Assembly (NCBI GenBank): GCA_051001975.1
Contig: JBPCMU010000020.1
Location: 5,412-69,411 of the forward strand
DNA: 64,000 nucleotides
Source of the DNA: DATAEG01 sp051001975
GTDB taxonomy: Bacteria; Actinomycetota; Actinomycetes; Mycobacteriales; Jatrophihabitantaceae
Direction: 5' to 3'
Under the pieces are notes generated by a model. The model was not told the origin of the DNA. It did not search any database and worked only from the letters and a program-made list of their open reading frames with translations. The translations under genes and the position numbers were made by a program. How positions within the stretch are numbered: the first letter of the stretch is position 1; each line of letters begins with the position of its first letter. Below, piece after piece: positions 42,045-51,626 of this stretch.

Positions 42045-42596
42045 ATGGGCGTTGAAGAAAAGCTCCCAGACGGGGTGTTGCTGACCAGCGTCGAGAAGGT
42101 CGTCAACTGGACCCGTAAGTCGTCGCTGTGGCCGGCCACCTTCGGCTTGGCCTGCTGCGCCATCGAGATGATGACTTTCGGTGCGCCGCGCTACGACTCG
42201 GCGCGCTTCGGCATGGAGGTGTTCCGGCCTTCCCCGAGGCAGTCGGACCTGATGATCGTGGCCGGCCGGGTGAGCCAGAAGATGGCGCCCGTGCTGCGTC
42301 AGATCTACGACCAGATGGCCGATCCCAAGTGGGTGCTGGCGATGGGCGTCTGCGCCAGCTCCGGCGGCATGTTCAACAACTACGCGATCGTGCAGGGCGT
42401 CGATCACGTAGTGCCTGTCGACATGTACCTGCCCGGCTGCCCACCGCGACCGGAGATGCTGATCGACGCGATCCTGAAGCTGCACCACAAGATCATGAAC
42501 GAGCCGCTCGGCCCGAAGCGGGCTGCGAAGCTGCTGGACCAGAAGGTCGAACTCGTCCCGTCCAGCGTGAAGTACGCGAAGACGGTGCACAAATGA
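42045..42596 (+). CDS. nuoB: NADH-quinone oxidoreductase subunit B
   Basis: 183 residues. Cluster N2 ligands are Cys37 and Cys38 (FGLACCAIEMM), Cys103 (GVCASSGGMF) and Cys132 (PGCPPRPE), holding the [4Fe-4S] cluster that hands electrons to quinone. ATG 42045 follows GGAGG (42034-42038). Peripheral-arm subunit at the quinone site. Followed by a second repeat-like spacer. Confidence 0.97.
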   Translation: MGVEEKLPDGVLLTSVEKVVNWTRKSSLWPATFGLACCAIEMMTFGAPRYDSARFGMEVFRPSPRQSDLMIVAGRVSQKMAPVLRQIYDQMADPKWVLAMGVCASSGGMFNNYAIVQGVDHVVPVDMYLPGCPPRPEMLIDAILKLHHKIMNEPLGPKRAAKLLDQKVELVPSSVKYAKTVHK

Positions 42597-42735
42597 TGAG
42601 TGAGCACCGTAGCGAGCGCCAGCGAGCGATCAAGCGCGGGGCCCCAGCGGAAGCGCGGCTCTTTCCACGCGCTTTCGTGGGGTGCAGGAGCGGAGCGAAT
42701 CCAGCGATGAGCGCTTGCGAGAAGAGTTACAAGCC
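42597..42735. other. nuoB-nuoC spacer with GAGCG-type repeats
   Basis: 139 bases with AGCGAGCGCCAGCGAGCG and GGAGCGGAGCGAATCC-like motifs and a GC hairpin (CACGCG/CGTG region). Much longer than other junctions of the operon, which overlap. No conserved protein is encoded; resembles the short extragenic repeats seen between genes in other actinobacteria. Confidence 0.5.
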
Positions 42736-43509
42736 ATGAGCGGTCCCAGCGAATTCAGTGGGCGCACTGACGCATCGACCAGCGGCGAAGCAGCGGCCGG
42801 CGAGATAGAGCACGCCGGCGCCCCGTCCGACGCGGGTGCGTTCGGCACCACGCAACGCGGAATGTTCGGGGTGCGCGACGCCGGGGACACCACCGGCTTC
42901 GGCGGTCTGGTCCGTGGTCCGTTCGTGCCGCCGCAGGCGGAGCGACCGTACGGCGGGTACTTCGACGAGGTCGTTGACGCGTTACAGGCGGCCTACAAGG
43001 GTTTCGACGACGCGGTGCTGAAGGTCGTCGTAGACCGTGGTGAGCTCACCCTGTACCTGCGACGTGAGCACCTGCTGGGCATCGCCACCGCGCTGCGGGA
43101 CGATTCGCGACTGCGTTTCGAACTATGTTCCAGCGTCGGCGGCGTCGACTACCTCGGCACTGATTCCACCCACGCTGAGCAAGCGTCGCCGGTTGACCGA
43201 CTGCACGCGGTGTATGAACTGCGGTCGATGACTTATCGGCGGCGCATCCGACTCGAGGTAGCCGTCAGCGTCGACGACGCGCACATCCCGTCGGTCACGG
43301 CGATCTACCCGACTGCGGACTGGCAGGAGCGCGAGGCCTACGACATGTTCGGCATCATTTTCGACGGACATCCCGCGCTGACCCGGATCCTGATGCCCGA
43401 CGACTGGGAGGGCTTCCCGCAGCGCAAGGACTATCCGCTCGGTGGCGTCGCGGTCGAGTACAAGGGCGGCAGCATTCCGCCTCCCGACGAGCGAAGGGCG
43501 TACCGCTGA
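42736..43509 (+). CDS. nuoC: NADH-quinone oxidoreductase subunit C
   Basis: 257 residues. A low-complexity extension of about 60 residues (Ala/Gly/Ser/Asp-rich) precedes the conserved domain: VLKVVVDRGELTLYLRREHLL, then VAVSVDDAHIPSVTAIYPTADWQEREAYDMFGIIFDGHP and RILMPDDWEGFPQRKDYPLGG, the usual NuoC end. Peripheral arm, no cofactor. Stop and nuoD start share one base (TGATG). Confidence 0.95.
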   Translation: MSGPSEFSGRTDASTSGEAAAGEIEHAGAPSDAGAFGTTQRGMFGVRDAGDTTGFGGLVRGPFVPPQAERPYGGYFDEVVDALQAAYKGFDDAVLKVVVDRGELTLYLRREHLLGIATALRDDSRLRFELCSSVGGVDYLGTDSTHAEQASPVDRLHAVYELRSMTYRRRIRLEVAVSVDDAHIPSVTAIYPTADWQEREAYDMFGIIFDGHPALTRILMPDDWEGFPQRKDYPLGGVAVEYKGGSIPPPDERRAYR

Positions 43510-44870
43510 TGCCCGGAAGAACTCGCGGAAGCAGCAAGAAGCGCGATGACAAGAGCAGCGGGAAGCAGTACTCGGCGTCGCGGCAGACCACCGAGGGCCG
43601 CGTCTACACCGTCACCGGTGGCGACTGGGACTCGATCTTCGGCGGCGACCCGATCACCGAGGAGCGGCTGGTCCTCAACATGGGCCCGCAGCACCCGTCC
43701 ACGCACGGCGTGCTCCGCCTCGTCCTCGAACTCGAGGGTGAGACCGTGACCGACATCCGCGTCGTGATCGGGTATCTGCACACCGGCATCGAGAAGAACA
43801 CCGAGTACCGGACCTGGACGCAGGCCGTCACCTTCCTGACCCGCGCCGACTACCTCAGTCCGATGTTCAACGAGACCGCCTACAGCCTCGGCGTCGAGCG
43901 TTTGCTGGGCATCGAGGTGCCCGAGCGCGCCAGGCTGATCCGCATCATGATGATGGAGATCAACCGGCTCGCGTCCCACTGGGTCTGGCTGGCCACCGGC
44001 GGCATGGAACTCGGTGCGCTCACCGCCATGACCAACGGTTTCCGCGCGCGGGAAAAATGCCTGGACATCTTCGAGCTGATCACTGGGCTGCGGATGAACA
44101 ACGCCTACATCCGTCCCGGCGGCGTGGCGCAGGATCTGCCGGACAACGGTGTCGAGGAGATCCGCAACTGGATCGTGCTGATGAACGAGGAGCTGGCCGG
44201 CCTCGAGAAGTTGCTGCGTGGCCAGCCGATCTGGATCAACCGTCTGAAGGATGTCGGCTGGATCGGCGTCGAGGGCTGCCTGTCCCTCGGCATCACCGGA
44301 CCGTTGCTGCGTGCCGCCGGCCTGCCGTGGGATTTGCGCAAGACCGACCCGTACCTGGGCTACGACGAGTTCGACTTCGAGGTGCCCACCGATGATCGCG
44401 GTGACTGCTGGTCGCGGTTCGTGGTGCGGGTCGCCGAAATGCACGAGTCGCTGCGAATCGTGCAGCAGGTGCTGGACCGTCTCGAACCAGGTCCGGTCGT
44501 CGTGGACGATCCCAAGATCGCCTGGCCAGCCAAGCTCTCGCTCGGCCCGGACGGGATGGGCACCTCTCCCGAGCACGTCGCGAAGATCATGAACACGTCG
44601 ATGGAGTCGCTCATCCACCACTTCAAGCTGGTCACCGAGGGCTTCCGCGTCCCGGCCGGCCAGGTGTACTCCGCGGTTGAGTCGCCACGTGGTGAGCTCG
44701 GCGCGCACGTCGTCAGCGACGGCGGCACCCGGCCCTACCGAGTGCACTTCCGCGAGCCGTCCTTCGTCAACCTGCAGGCCACCCGAGTACTGGCCGAGGG
44801 CGGCATGGTTGCCGACGTGATCGCATCCGTGGCGTCCATCGATCCGGTCATGGGAGGCGTCGACCGATGA
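43509..44870 (+). CDS. nuoD: NADH-quinone oxidoreductase subunit D
   Basis: 453 residues. The quinone-cavity loop MGPQHPSTHGVLRLVLELEGE (about 58-78) contains the His residues for quinone. VIGYLHTGIEK and the C-terminal TRPYRVHFREPSFVNL and VIASVASIDPVMGGVDR are diagnostic. A 30-residue Lys/Arg/Ser-rich N-terminal extension is unusual but seen in actinobacteria. Stop overlaps nuoE (ATGA). Confidence 0.96.
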   Translation: MPGRTRGSSKKRDDKSSGKQYSASRQTTEGRVYTVTGGDWDSIFGGDPITEERLVLNMGPQHPSTHGVLRLVLELEGETVTDIRVVIGYLHTGIEKNTEYRTWTQAVTFLTRADYLSPMFNETAYSLGVERLLGIEVPERARLIRIMMMEINRLASHWVWLATGGMELGALTAMTNGFRAREKCLDIFELITGLRMNNAYIRPGGVAQDLPDNGVEEIRNWIVLMNEELAGLEKLLRGQPIWINRLKDVGWIGVEGCLSLGITGPLLRAAGLPWDLRKTDPYLGYDEFDFEVPTDDRGDCWSRFVVRVAEMHESLRIVQQVLDRLEPGPVVVDDPKIAWPAKLSLGPDGMGTSPEHVAKIMNTSMESLIHHFKLVTEGFRVPAGQVYSAVESPRGELGAHVVSDGGTRPYRVHFREPSFVNLQATRVLAEGGMVADVIASVASIDPVMGGVDR

Positions 44871-45736
44871 GTCAGCCCATTCGGTCGTCCATGGACGAGA
44901 ACACCCGCAGCACGCTGCTCACCATCGAAAGACCCGGTGACGCATCGGTCTTCGGCGCCGACGTGGCCACCGCTGCCGCGGAGATCATCACGCGCTACCC
45001 GGGCGGCCAGTCGCGTTCTGCGCTGCTGCCGATGCTGCATCTGGTGCAGTCCGAGCAGGGCTACGTCAGCCCTGACGGCATCGCGTTCTGCGCGGAGATG
45101 CTGGACCTGACCCACGCGCAGGTCGCTGCGGTCGTGACGTTCTACACGATGTACAAACGCAAGCCGACCGGCGAGTACCTCGTCAGCGTCTGCACCAACA
45201 CGCTGTGCGGGCTGCTCGGCGGCGACGAGATCTACGCCGCGCTGAGCAAGGAACTCGGCATCGGGATGAACCAGACGTCTGCCGACGGTTCGATCACCCT
45301 CGAGCACGCCGAGTGCCTCGCCGCCTGCGACTACGCGCCGGTCGTCACCGTCAACTACGAGTTCTTCGACAACCAGACCACCGAGTCCGCCAGCGACCTG
45401 GTCGGCAAGCTGCGTGACGGGGAGCGCCCGGCACCCACCCGGGGCGCCGCGCTGTGCACGTTCAAGGAGATCTCGCGGCAGATCGCCGGTTTCCTCGACG
45501 AGCGCCCCGAGTCGGTGTCCGCCCCGACCGCCGGCACGCCGAGCCTCGTCGGGGTCCGGCTCGCGGCGGAGAAGGGCGAGACCGCGCCAAGCTACGGCGG
45601 GCAGTCGGCCGGCGGCGCCCCGGAGACCACCGGGAGCGAGCAGCCCACCAGCGCCAACGATGCTCCGCTGAGCACCGCAGAGAGCGACGCCGACCACCCG
45701 GCCCCGCCGGCCGGCGCCAAGGAGGAGGACAGCTGA
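44867..45736 (+). CDS. nuoE: NADH-quinone oxidoreductase subunit E
   Basis: 289 residues, thioredoxin-like [2Fe-2S] subunit (N1a). Ligands are two Cys in SVCTNTLCG (about 107 and 112) and two in AECLAACDYAP (about 148 and 152). The core ends near residue 225; a 65-residue Ser/Gly/Glu-rich tail follows (SYGGQSAGGAPETTGSEQ...), probably disordered and absent from most homologues. Stop/start with nuoF is TGATG. Confidence 0.95.
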   Translation: MSQPIRSSMDENTRSTLLTIERPGDASVFGADVATAAAEIITRYPGGQSRSALLPMLHLVQSEQGYVSPDGIAFCAEMLDLTHAQVAAVVTFYTMYKRKPTGEYLVSVCTNTLCGLLGGDEIYAALSKELGIGMNQTSADGSITLEHAECLAACDYAPVVTVNYEFFDNQTTESASDLVGKLRDGERPAPTRGAALCTFKEISRQIAGFLDERPESVSAPTAGTPSLVGVRLAAEKGETAPSYGGQSAGGAPETTGSEQPTSANDAPLSTAESDADHPAPPAGAKEEDS

Positions 45737-47079
45737 TGCCGCTGACTCCCGTGCTGACCAAGCGGTTCGACACCGACGAGCCTTGGCGTATCGACAACTA
45801 CGAGCGGCTCGAGGGCTACGCCGGGCTGCGCAAGGCGTTGACGATGCAGCCCGACGACATCATCAGTCTGGTCAAGGAGTCCTCGCTGCGCGGTCGCGGT
45901 GGCGCGGGCTTCCCGACCGGGATGAAGTGGCAGTTCATCCCGCAGGCGCAATCACCCAAAGACGGGCAGGGCGAGGCGAGCCGTCCTCACTACGTCGTCG
46001 TCAATGCCGACGAGGGCGAGCCAGGCACCTGCCGTGACCTGCCGCTGATGATGAACGACCCGCACTCGATGATCGAGGGCATCATCATCGCCTGCTACGC
46101 GGTGCGCGCCGAGCACGCGTTCGTCTACATCCGCGGCGAGGCCGTGCACGCCATCCGCAGGGTGACCCGTGCCGTCGTCGAAGCGCAGCAGAAGGGCTAC
46201 CTCGGCAAGAACGTCCTGGGCAGCGACTTCGACTGCCGGATCACCGTGCACAACGGAGCGGGCGCCTACATCTGCGGTGAAGAGACCGCGTTGCTGGACT
46301 CGCTGGAGGGAAAGCGCGGCCAGCCGCGGCTCAAGCCGCCGTTCCCGGCGACCAACGGCCTGTACGACGCACCCACGGTGGTGAACAACGTCGGCACCCT
46401 GGCCTCCGTCCCATGCATCGTCCTGGGCGGCGCGGAGTGGTGGAAGTCGATCGCCGCCGCAGGTGCAGAGGGTTCGCCGGGTACGTCGGTGTTCTCGCTG
46501 TCCGGCCGGGTGAAGAACCCCGGCCAGTACGAGGCGCCGATGGGCACCACGCTGCGCGAACTGCTGGAGATGGCCGGCGGGATGAGCCGCGGCAAGGAGT
46601 TGAAGTTCTGGACTCCGGGCGGCGCCTCCTGCCCACTGTTCACGAAGGAGCACCTCGACGTCCCGCTGGACTTCGACTCGGTCGTCAAGGCCGGTTCGAT
46701 CAACGGCACCTCCGCGGTGATGATCTTCGACGAGGGCGACGACATCGTGAAAGCCGTCTGGAAGTGGTCGAAGTTCTACGAGCACGAGTCCTGCGGCAAG
46801 TGCACGCCGTGCCGCGAGGGCACGTACTGGTACGTCGGCATCTACGAGCGGCTGCTCGCCGGTGACGGCACCGAGGAGGACATCGACACCCTGGTTGATC
46901 TGTCCGAGAACATTCTCGGCCGAGCTTTCTGCGCGTTGGGTGACGGCGCCACCAGCCCGGTCACCTCGTCGATCAAGTACTTCCGGGACGACTACCTTGC
47001 GCTGATCAAGCCGGAGAACCGCACGCCCGCCGCGTCGGCACCCAACGCCGACAACCTCGTCGTAGCAGGAGCAAGCTGA
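45736..47079 (+). CDS. nuoF: NADH-quinone oxidoreductase subunit F
   Basis: 447 residues, site of NADH oxidation. GRGGAGFPTGMKW binds NADH, NADEGEPGTCRD and GAGAYICGEETALL bind FMN, and the [4Fe-4S] cluster N3 is held by ESCGKCTPCREG plus RAFCALGDGA. GGAGG upstream. Two bases separate it from nuoG. Confidence 0.97.
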   Translation: MPLTPVLTKRFDTDEPWRIDNYERLEGYAGLRKALTMQPDDIISLVKESSLRGRGGAGFPTGMKWQFIPQAQSPKDGQGEASRPHYVVVNADEGEPGTCRDLPLMMNDPHSMIEGIIIACYAVRAEHAFVYIRGEAVHAIRRVTRAVVEAQQKGYLGKNVLGSDFDCRITVHNGAGAYICGEETALLDSLEGKRGQPRLKPPFPATNGLYDAPTVVNNVGTLASVPCIVLGGAEWWKSIAAAGAEGSPGTSVFSLSGRVKNPGQYEAPMGTTLRELLEMAGGMSRGKELKFWTPGGASCPLFTKEHLDVPLDFDSVVKAGSINGTSAVMIFDEGDDIVKAVWKWSKFYEHESCGKCTPCREGTYWYVGIYERLLAGDGTEEDIDTLVDLSENILGRAFCALGDGATSPVTSSIKYFRDDYLALIKPENRTPAASAPNADNLVVAGAS

Positions 47080-47081
47080 AG

Positions 47082-49517
47082 ATGACCGTTGCTCCGGAAA
47101 AGGCGACGACCGCCGAAGATCTCGTCACCATCACAATCGACGGGTTCGAGATCAGCGTGCCCAAGGGCACCCTGCTCATCCGCGCTGCGGAGGAGTTGGG
47201 GATCCAGATCCCACGCTTCTGCGACCACCCGTTGCTCGACCCGGCCGGTGCCTGCCGGCAGTGCCTGGTCGAGGTCACCGACATGGGCAACGGCCGGGGT
47301 ATGCCCAAGCCGGCCGCGTCGTGTACCACCACGGTGATGCCCGGGATGGTGGTCAAGACGCAGCTCACGTCACCGGTCGCCGACAAGGCACAGCAGGGCG
47401 TGATGGAGCTGCTGCTCATCAACCATCCGCTGGACTGCCCCATCTGCGACAAGGGCGGCGAGTGCCCGCTGCAGAACCAGGCGATGAGCAACGGCCGCGC
47501 CGAGTCGCGTTTCGTCGAGACCAAGCGGACGTTCCCCAAACCGGTCGCGGTGAGCACCCAGGTCCTGCTGGACCGGGAACGGTGCGTGCTCTGCCAGCGC
47601 TGCACCCGGTTCTCCGCGCAGATCGCAGGCGACCCGTTCATCGAGCTGCTCGAGCGCGGCGCGCAGCAGCAGGTCGGCATCTCGCCGGATGTTCCGTTCC
47701 AGTCGTACTTCTCCGGCAACACGATCCAGATCTGCCCGGTCGGCGCGCTCACCGCCGCCTCGTACAGATTCCGGGCCCGCCCATTCGATCTGCTCAGCAC
47801 CAACAGCGTCTGCGAGCACTGCGCATCCGGCTGTGCGCAGCGCACCGACTGGCGGCGCGGCAAAGTCACCCGTCGGATGTCGGCGAACGACCCGGCCGTG
47901 AACGAGGAGTGGAACTGCGACAAGGGCCGCTGGGGATTCGCCTACGCGGTGCAGGCCGACCGACTGACCAGCCCGCTGGTCCGCGATGAGTCCGGCCGCC
48001 TGGTCGAGGCCAGCTGGCCGGAAGCACTGGAGCGTGCCGCCGAGGGTCTGCGAGAGGCCGTCGACAACGGCGGCGTCGGCGTGCTGCCCGGCGGGCGGCT
48101 GACCGAAGAGGACGCCTACGCCTACAGCAAGTTCGCCCGGGTCGCGCTCAGCACCAACGACATCGATTTCCGGGCCCGTCCGAACAGCGACGAGGAGCTG
48201 GCTTTCCTCGCCAACCGGATCGCCGGCACCTCGCCGGGCACCGGCTCGGTGACCTACGCCGACCTGGAGGCCGCGCCGACCGTGCTGCTGGCCGGGTTCG
48301 AGCCGGAGGAGGAGTCGCCGATCGTCTTCCTGCGGCTGCGCAAGTCCACCCGGCTTGGCAAGACGAAGGTCCTGTCCGTCGCCGCAGTGGCCAGCAACGG
48401 ACTCACCAAGCTCAACGGCACCCTGCTACAGACGGTGCCGGGCAACGAGGCGGCGACCCTCAGCCAGCTCGACGGTGCCGCCACTCGAGCGTTGGAAGAA
48501 GCCGGCGCGGTCATCCTTGCCGGCGAACGGCTGGCGACAGTGCCGGGTGCGTTGAGCGCCGTCGCCGCGCTTGCCGACGCCACCGGCGCTCGGCTCGGCT
48601 GGGTGCCCCGTCGGGCGGGGGAGCGTGGCGCGCTGGACGCCGGCACGCTGCCCACGCTGCTGCCCGGTGGCCGTCCGATCAGCGACGACGCCGCACGGGT
48701 CGAGGTGGAGCGGGTCTGGTCGGCCAGCGTGCCGACAGCGCCCGGTCGCGGGCTGGCCGGCATCCTCGCCGCAGCTGGCGACGGCACTCTGAGCGCATTG
48801 CTCGTCGGCGGCGTCGATCCCGCGGATCTGCCTGACCAGGCGGCGGTTCACGCCGCGCTCGGCCGAGTCGGCTTCGTGGTGAGCCTGGAGCTCCGGCGCA
48901 GTGCGCTGACCGAACGGGCCGACGTCGTGCTGCCGGTCGCCCCGGTCGCCGAGAAGTCCGGCCGCTTCGTGAACTGGGAGGGCCGGCGCCGGGCGTTCGT
49001 GCTGGCCATCGAGGGCACCGGGGCGATGTCCGACGGCCGAGTGTTGAACGCGCTCGCCGACGAGCTGGACGTGTTCTTGGGACTGGCCACCGCGGAGCAG
49101 GCTGCTGCGGAACTGGACCGGCTCGGCGTGGGCACTGCCCGAGTCGCGCCAGCAGCTGTGCCACCGAGCTCGGCGCCGACACCGGCGGTAGGCGAAGCCG
49201 TTCTGGCGACCTGGGCGGAGCTAGTCGACGCCGGACGGATGAGTGACGGCGACGAGAACTTCGCCCGTACCGCGAAGCCGGCTCGCGCGCTGCTGAGCCA
49301 GGCGACGGCAGCGCAGACCGGTGTCCGCCAGGGTGATCACGTTACGATCACCGGGCCGGACGGGTCGCTGCGCCTGCCGGTCGTCATCTCGAACCTGCCC
49401 GACGACGTCGTGTGGGTGCCGACCAACTCACGTGACTACCCGGTCCGCTCCGCACTCGGCGCCGCCGCAGGGGACATTGTCGGGCTGGCCGCCGCGTCCG
49501 GAGGTGATCACCGATGA
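47082..49517 (+). CDS. nuoG: NADH-quinone oxidoreductase subunit G
   Basis: 811 residues. The N-terminal [2Fe-2S] cluster N1b is in CDHPLLDPAGACRQC, N5 in HPLDCPICDKGGECPLQN, and N4 in CVLCQRC plus C in ICPVGALT. Importantly CEHCASGC is followed exactly 27 residues later by Cys in WNCDKGRWG, the CxxCxxxCx27C pattern of the extra cluster N7, present in some bacteria only. The molybdopterin-like remainder (about 290-800) is more variable. Ends in overlap with nuoH. Confidence 0.96.
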   Translation: MTVAPEKATTAEDLVTITIDGFEISVPKGTLLIRAAEELGIQIPRFCDHPLLDPAGACRQCLVEVTDMGNGRGMPKPAASCTTTVMPGMVVKTQLTSPVADKAQQGVMELLLINHPLDCPICDKGGECPLQNQAMSNGRAESRFVETKRTFPKPVAVSTQVLLDRERCVLCQRCTRFSAQIAGDPFIELLERGAQQQVGISPDVPFQSYFSGNTIQICPVGALTAASYRFRARPFDLLSTNSVCEHCASGCAQRTDWRRGKVTRRMSANDPAVNEEWNCDKGRWGFAYAVQADRLTSPLVRDESGRLVEASWPEALERAAEGLREAVDNGGVGVLPGGRLTEEDAYAYSKFARVALSTNDIDFRARPNSDEELAFLANRIAGTSPGTGSVTYADLEAAPTVLLAGFEPEEESPIVFLRLRKSTRLGKTKVLSVAAVASNGLTKLNGTLLQTVPGNEAATLSQLDGAATRALEEAGAVILAGERLATVPGALSAVAALADATGARLGWVPRRAGERGALDAGTLPTLLPGGRPISDDAARVEVERVWSASVPTAPGRGLAGILAAAGDGTLSALLVGGVDPADLPDQAAVHAALGRVGFVVSLELRRSALTERADVVLPVAPVAEKSGRFVNWEGRRRAFVLAIEGTGAMSDGRVLNALADELDVFLGLATAEQAAAELDRLGVGTARVAPAAVPPSSAPTPAVGEAVLATWAELVDAGRMSDGDENFARTAKPARALLSQATAAQTGVRQGDHVTITGPDGSLRLPVVISNLPDDVVWVPTNSRDYPVRSALGAAAGDIVGLAAASGGDHR

Positions 49518-50872
49518 TGCTCGCCGCTCCTGAACATCCGATGGGTGTGTTCGGCACCGAACCGGTGTGGATCATGATCATCAAGGTGGTCGCGGTCTTC
49601 GCGTTCCTCGTGGTGATGACGCTGTTCTCGATCGTCTTCGAGCGCAAGGTCGTCGGCCGGATGCAGAACCGGATCGGCCCCAACCGCACTGGCCCGTGGG
49701 GGACGTTGCAGTCGCTGGCCGACGGCGTCAAGCTTGCGTTGAAGGAAGAGATCATCCCGACGCTGGCCGACAAGCCGGTGTACTGGATCGCCCCCGTGCT
49801 GTCCGCGACGCCGGCCTTCCTGGCGTTCTCGGTCATCCCGTTCGGGCCGACCGTCTCGATGTTCGGCAACCACACCGCGCTGCAGCTCACCGACCTGCCG
49901 GTTGGGGTGTTGGTGATCTTCGCCTGCTCGTCGCTCGGTGTGTACGGCATCGTGCTGGCCGGCTGGGCGTCCGGCTCGACATATCCACTCCTGGGTGGCC
50001 TGCGCTCCGCGGCGCAGATGATCTCCTACGAAGTCGGCATGGGGCTGTCGATGGTGGCGGTGTTCCTGTTCGCCGACACCATGTCCACGTCCGGCATCGT
50101 CGCCAGCCAGCACCGGCTCTGGAACGTCGTCCCGCTGTTCGTGTCTTTCGCCATCTACGCCGTCTCGGTCGTCGGCGAGACGAACCGCGCGCCGTTCGAC
50201 CTGCCCGAGGCGGAGTCCGAACTCGTCGGCGGGTTCCACACCGAGTATTCGTCGTTCAAGTTCGCGATGTTCTTCCTCGCCGAGTACATCAACATGGTCA
50301 CCGTCTCGGCCCTCGCCACCACGCTGTTCCTCGGTGGCTGGCGGGCACCCTGGCCGCTGTCGCTGTGGGACGGCGCCAACTCCGGCTGGTGGCCGATCCT
50401 CTGGTTCACCGCCAAGGTGATCGCGATCATCTTCGTCTTCGTCTGGCTGCGCGGCACGCTGCCCCGCCTGCGTTACGACCAGTTCATGGCCTTCGGCTGG
50501 AAGGTGCTCATCCCGATCAACCTCGTCTGGATCCTCGCCGTCACGGCTATCCACGTTTTGCGCGATCGAGGCTGGCCGGCCTGGCAGGCAACGGTCATCC
50601 CGCTCGGCATCGTCCTGATCGTCGTGGTCATCCCGGCGCTGATGGTGTGGGAGGGTTCATCCGCCAGACGCGCGGCCGAACTCGCCGAGGACGAGGAGGA
50701 CGACGCGCAGGAGCCGCTGACGTTCCCGATCCCGCCGATGGACCTCGTCGTACCGAAGTCCCCACGCCAGCTCGCCACCGCAAGTGTGAGCCGGCGAACC
50801 GCAGAACTCGAAGGCGACCCCTCCGACGCGTCGGCCCGGTCGGCGGAGCGCCCAAGGAGCAACGATGGCTGA
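49514..50872 (+). CDS. nuoH: NADH-quinone oxidoreductase subunit H
   Basis: 452 residues with eight membrane helices. Quinone-cavity loops are FERKVVGRMQNRIGPNRTGPWG, ADGVKLALKEEIIP and VGETNRAPFDLPEAESELVGGFHTEYS, the last carrying the row of acidic residues at the proton entry. A hydrophilic tail of about 75 residues follows the last helix (VWEGSSARRAAELAEDEEDD...), longer than in E. coli. Overlaps nuoI by 8 bases. Confidence 0.97.
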   Translation: MMLAAPEHPMGVFGTEPVWIMIIKVVAVFAFLVVMTLFSIVFERKVVGRMQNRIGPNRTGPWGTLQSLADGVKLALKEEIIPTLADKPVYWIAPVLSATPAFLAFSVIPFGPTVSMFGNHTALQLTDLPVGVLVIFACSSLGVYGIVLAGWASGSTYPLLGGLRSAAQMISYEVGMGLSMVAVFLFADTMSTSGIVASQHRLWNVVPLFVSFAIYAVSVVGETNRAPFDLPEAESELVGGFHTEYSSFKFAMFFLAEYINMVTVSALATTLFLGGWRAPWPLSLWDGANSGWWPILWFTAKVIAIIFVFVWLRGTLPRLRYDQFMAFGWKVLIPINLVWILAVTAIHVLRDRGWPAWQATVIPLGIVLIVVVIPALMVWEGSSARRAAELAEDEEDDAQEPLTFPIPPMDLVVPKSPRQLATASVSRRTAELEGDPSDASARSAERPRSNDG

Positions 50873-51524
50873 TCTGCCTGTACCTGCACACGACCCGCCG
50901 AAGAAGGCACCCCCGCTGCCCGAGCCCGCCAACAGCGCCGCCGGTTTCGCGAAGGGCTTCGGGCTGACCTTTTCGACGATGTTCAAACACGTCTACACCG
51001 AGCAGTACCCGTTCGACTTCTACCCGACGAAGGCCCGCTACCACGGCCGGCACGTGCTCAACCGGCACCCGGACGGCCTGGAGAAGTGCGTCGGCTGCGA
51101 GCTCTGCGCGTGGGCCTGCCCGGCGGACGCGATCTATGTCGAAGGCGGCGACAACACGGACGAGGCGCGCTACTCGCCCGGTGAGCGATACGGCGCGATC
51201 TACCAGATCAACTACCTGCGCTGCATCTTCTGCGGGCTGTGCATAGAGGCGTGCCCGACGCGGTCGCTGACGATGTCGAACGAATACGAGCTCGCACTCG
51301 ACAACCGGCAGGAGCTCATCTACACCAAGGAGCAGCTGATGGCGCCGCTGCTGCCGGGCATGGAGGCCCCGCCGCACCCGATGCGCCTCGGCGACGACGA
51401 GAAGGACTACTACACCGTCGAGTCGCAGGCCCCGCTGCAGCAGGGCGCCCCGCAGAGCACGGCCAACGTCGCCGGCAAGCCCATTACCGGCCACGCGATC
51501 GAGGTGGGACGTCACCATGACTGA
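50865..51524 (+). CDS. nuoI: NADH-quinone oxidoreductase subunit I
   Basis: 219 residues. Two [4Fe-4S] clusters (N6a, N6b) are bound by CVGCELCAWACP and CIFCGLCIEACP. An amphipathic N-terminal helix region (FAKGFGLTFSTMFKHVYTEQYPF) docks it on the membrane arm. The C-terminal 50 residues are Gln/Pro/Ala-rich. Followed by a 102-base gap before nuoJ. Confidence 0.96.
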   Translation: MADLPVPAHDPPKKAPPLPEPANSAAGFAKGFGLTFSTMFKHVYTEQYPFDFYPTKARYHGRHVLNRHPDGLEKCVGCELCAWACPADAIYVEGGDNTDEARYSPGERYGAIYQINYLRCIFCGLCIEACPTRSLTMSNEYELALDNRQELIYTKEQLMAPLLPGMEAPPHPMRLGDDEKDYYTVESQAPLQQGAPQSTANVAGKPITGHAIEVGRHHD

Positions 51525-51626
51525 CCGCCTCTGCGGATTCCACTGTTGTTGTCGCGTACCAGCCGTACAGAATCAGGCGATGTTGCCTGTTGGCTCCAGC
51601 GGATCGCATCCTTGGCAGCGCGCCTC

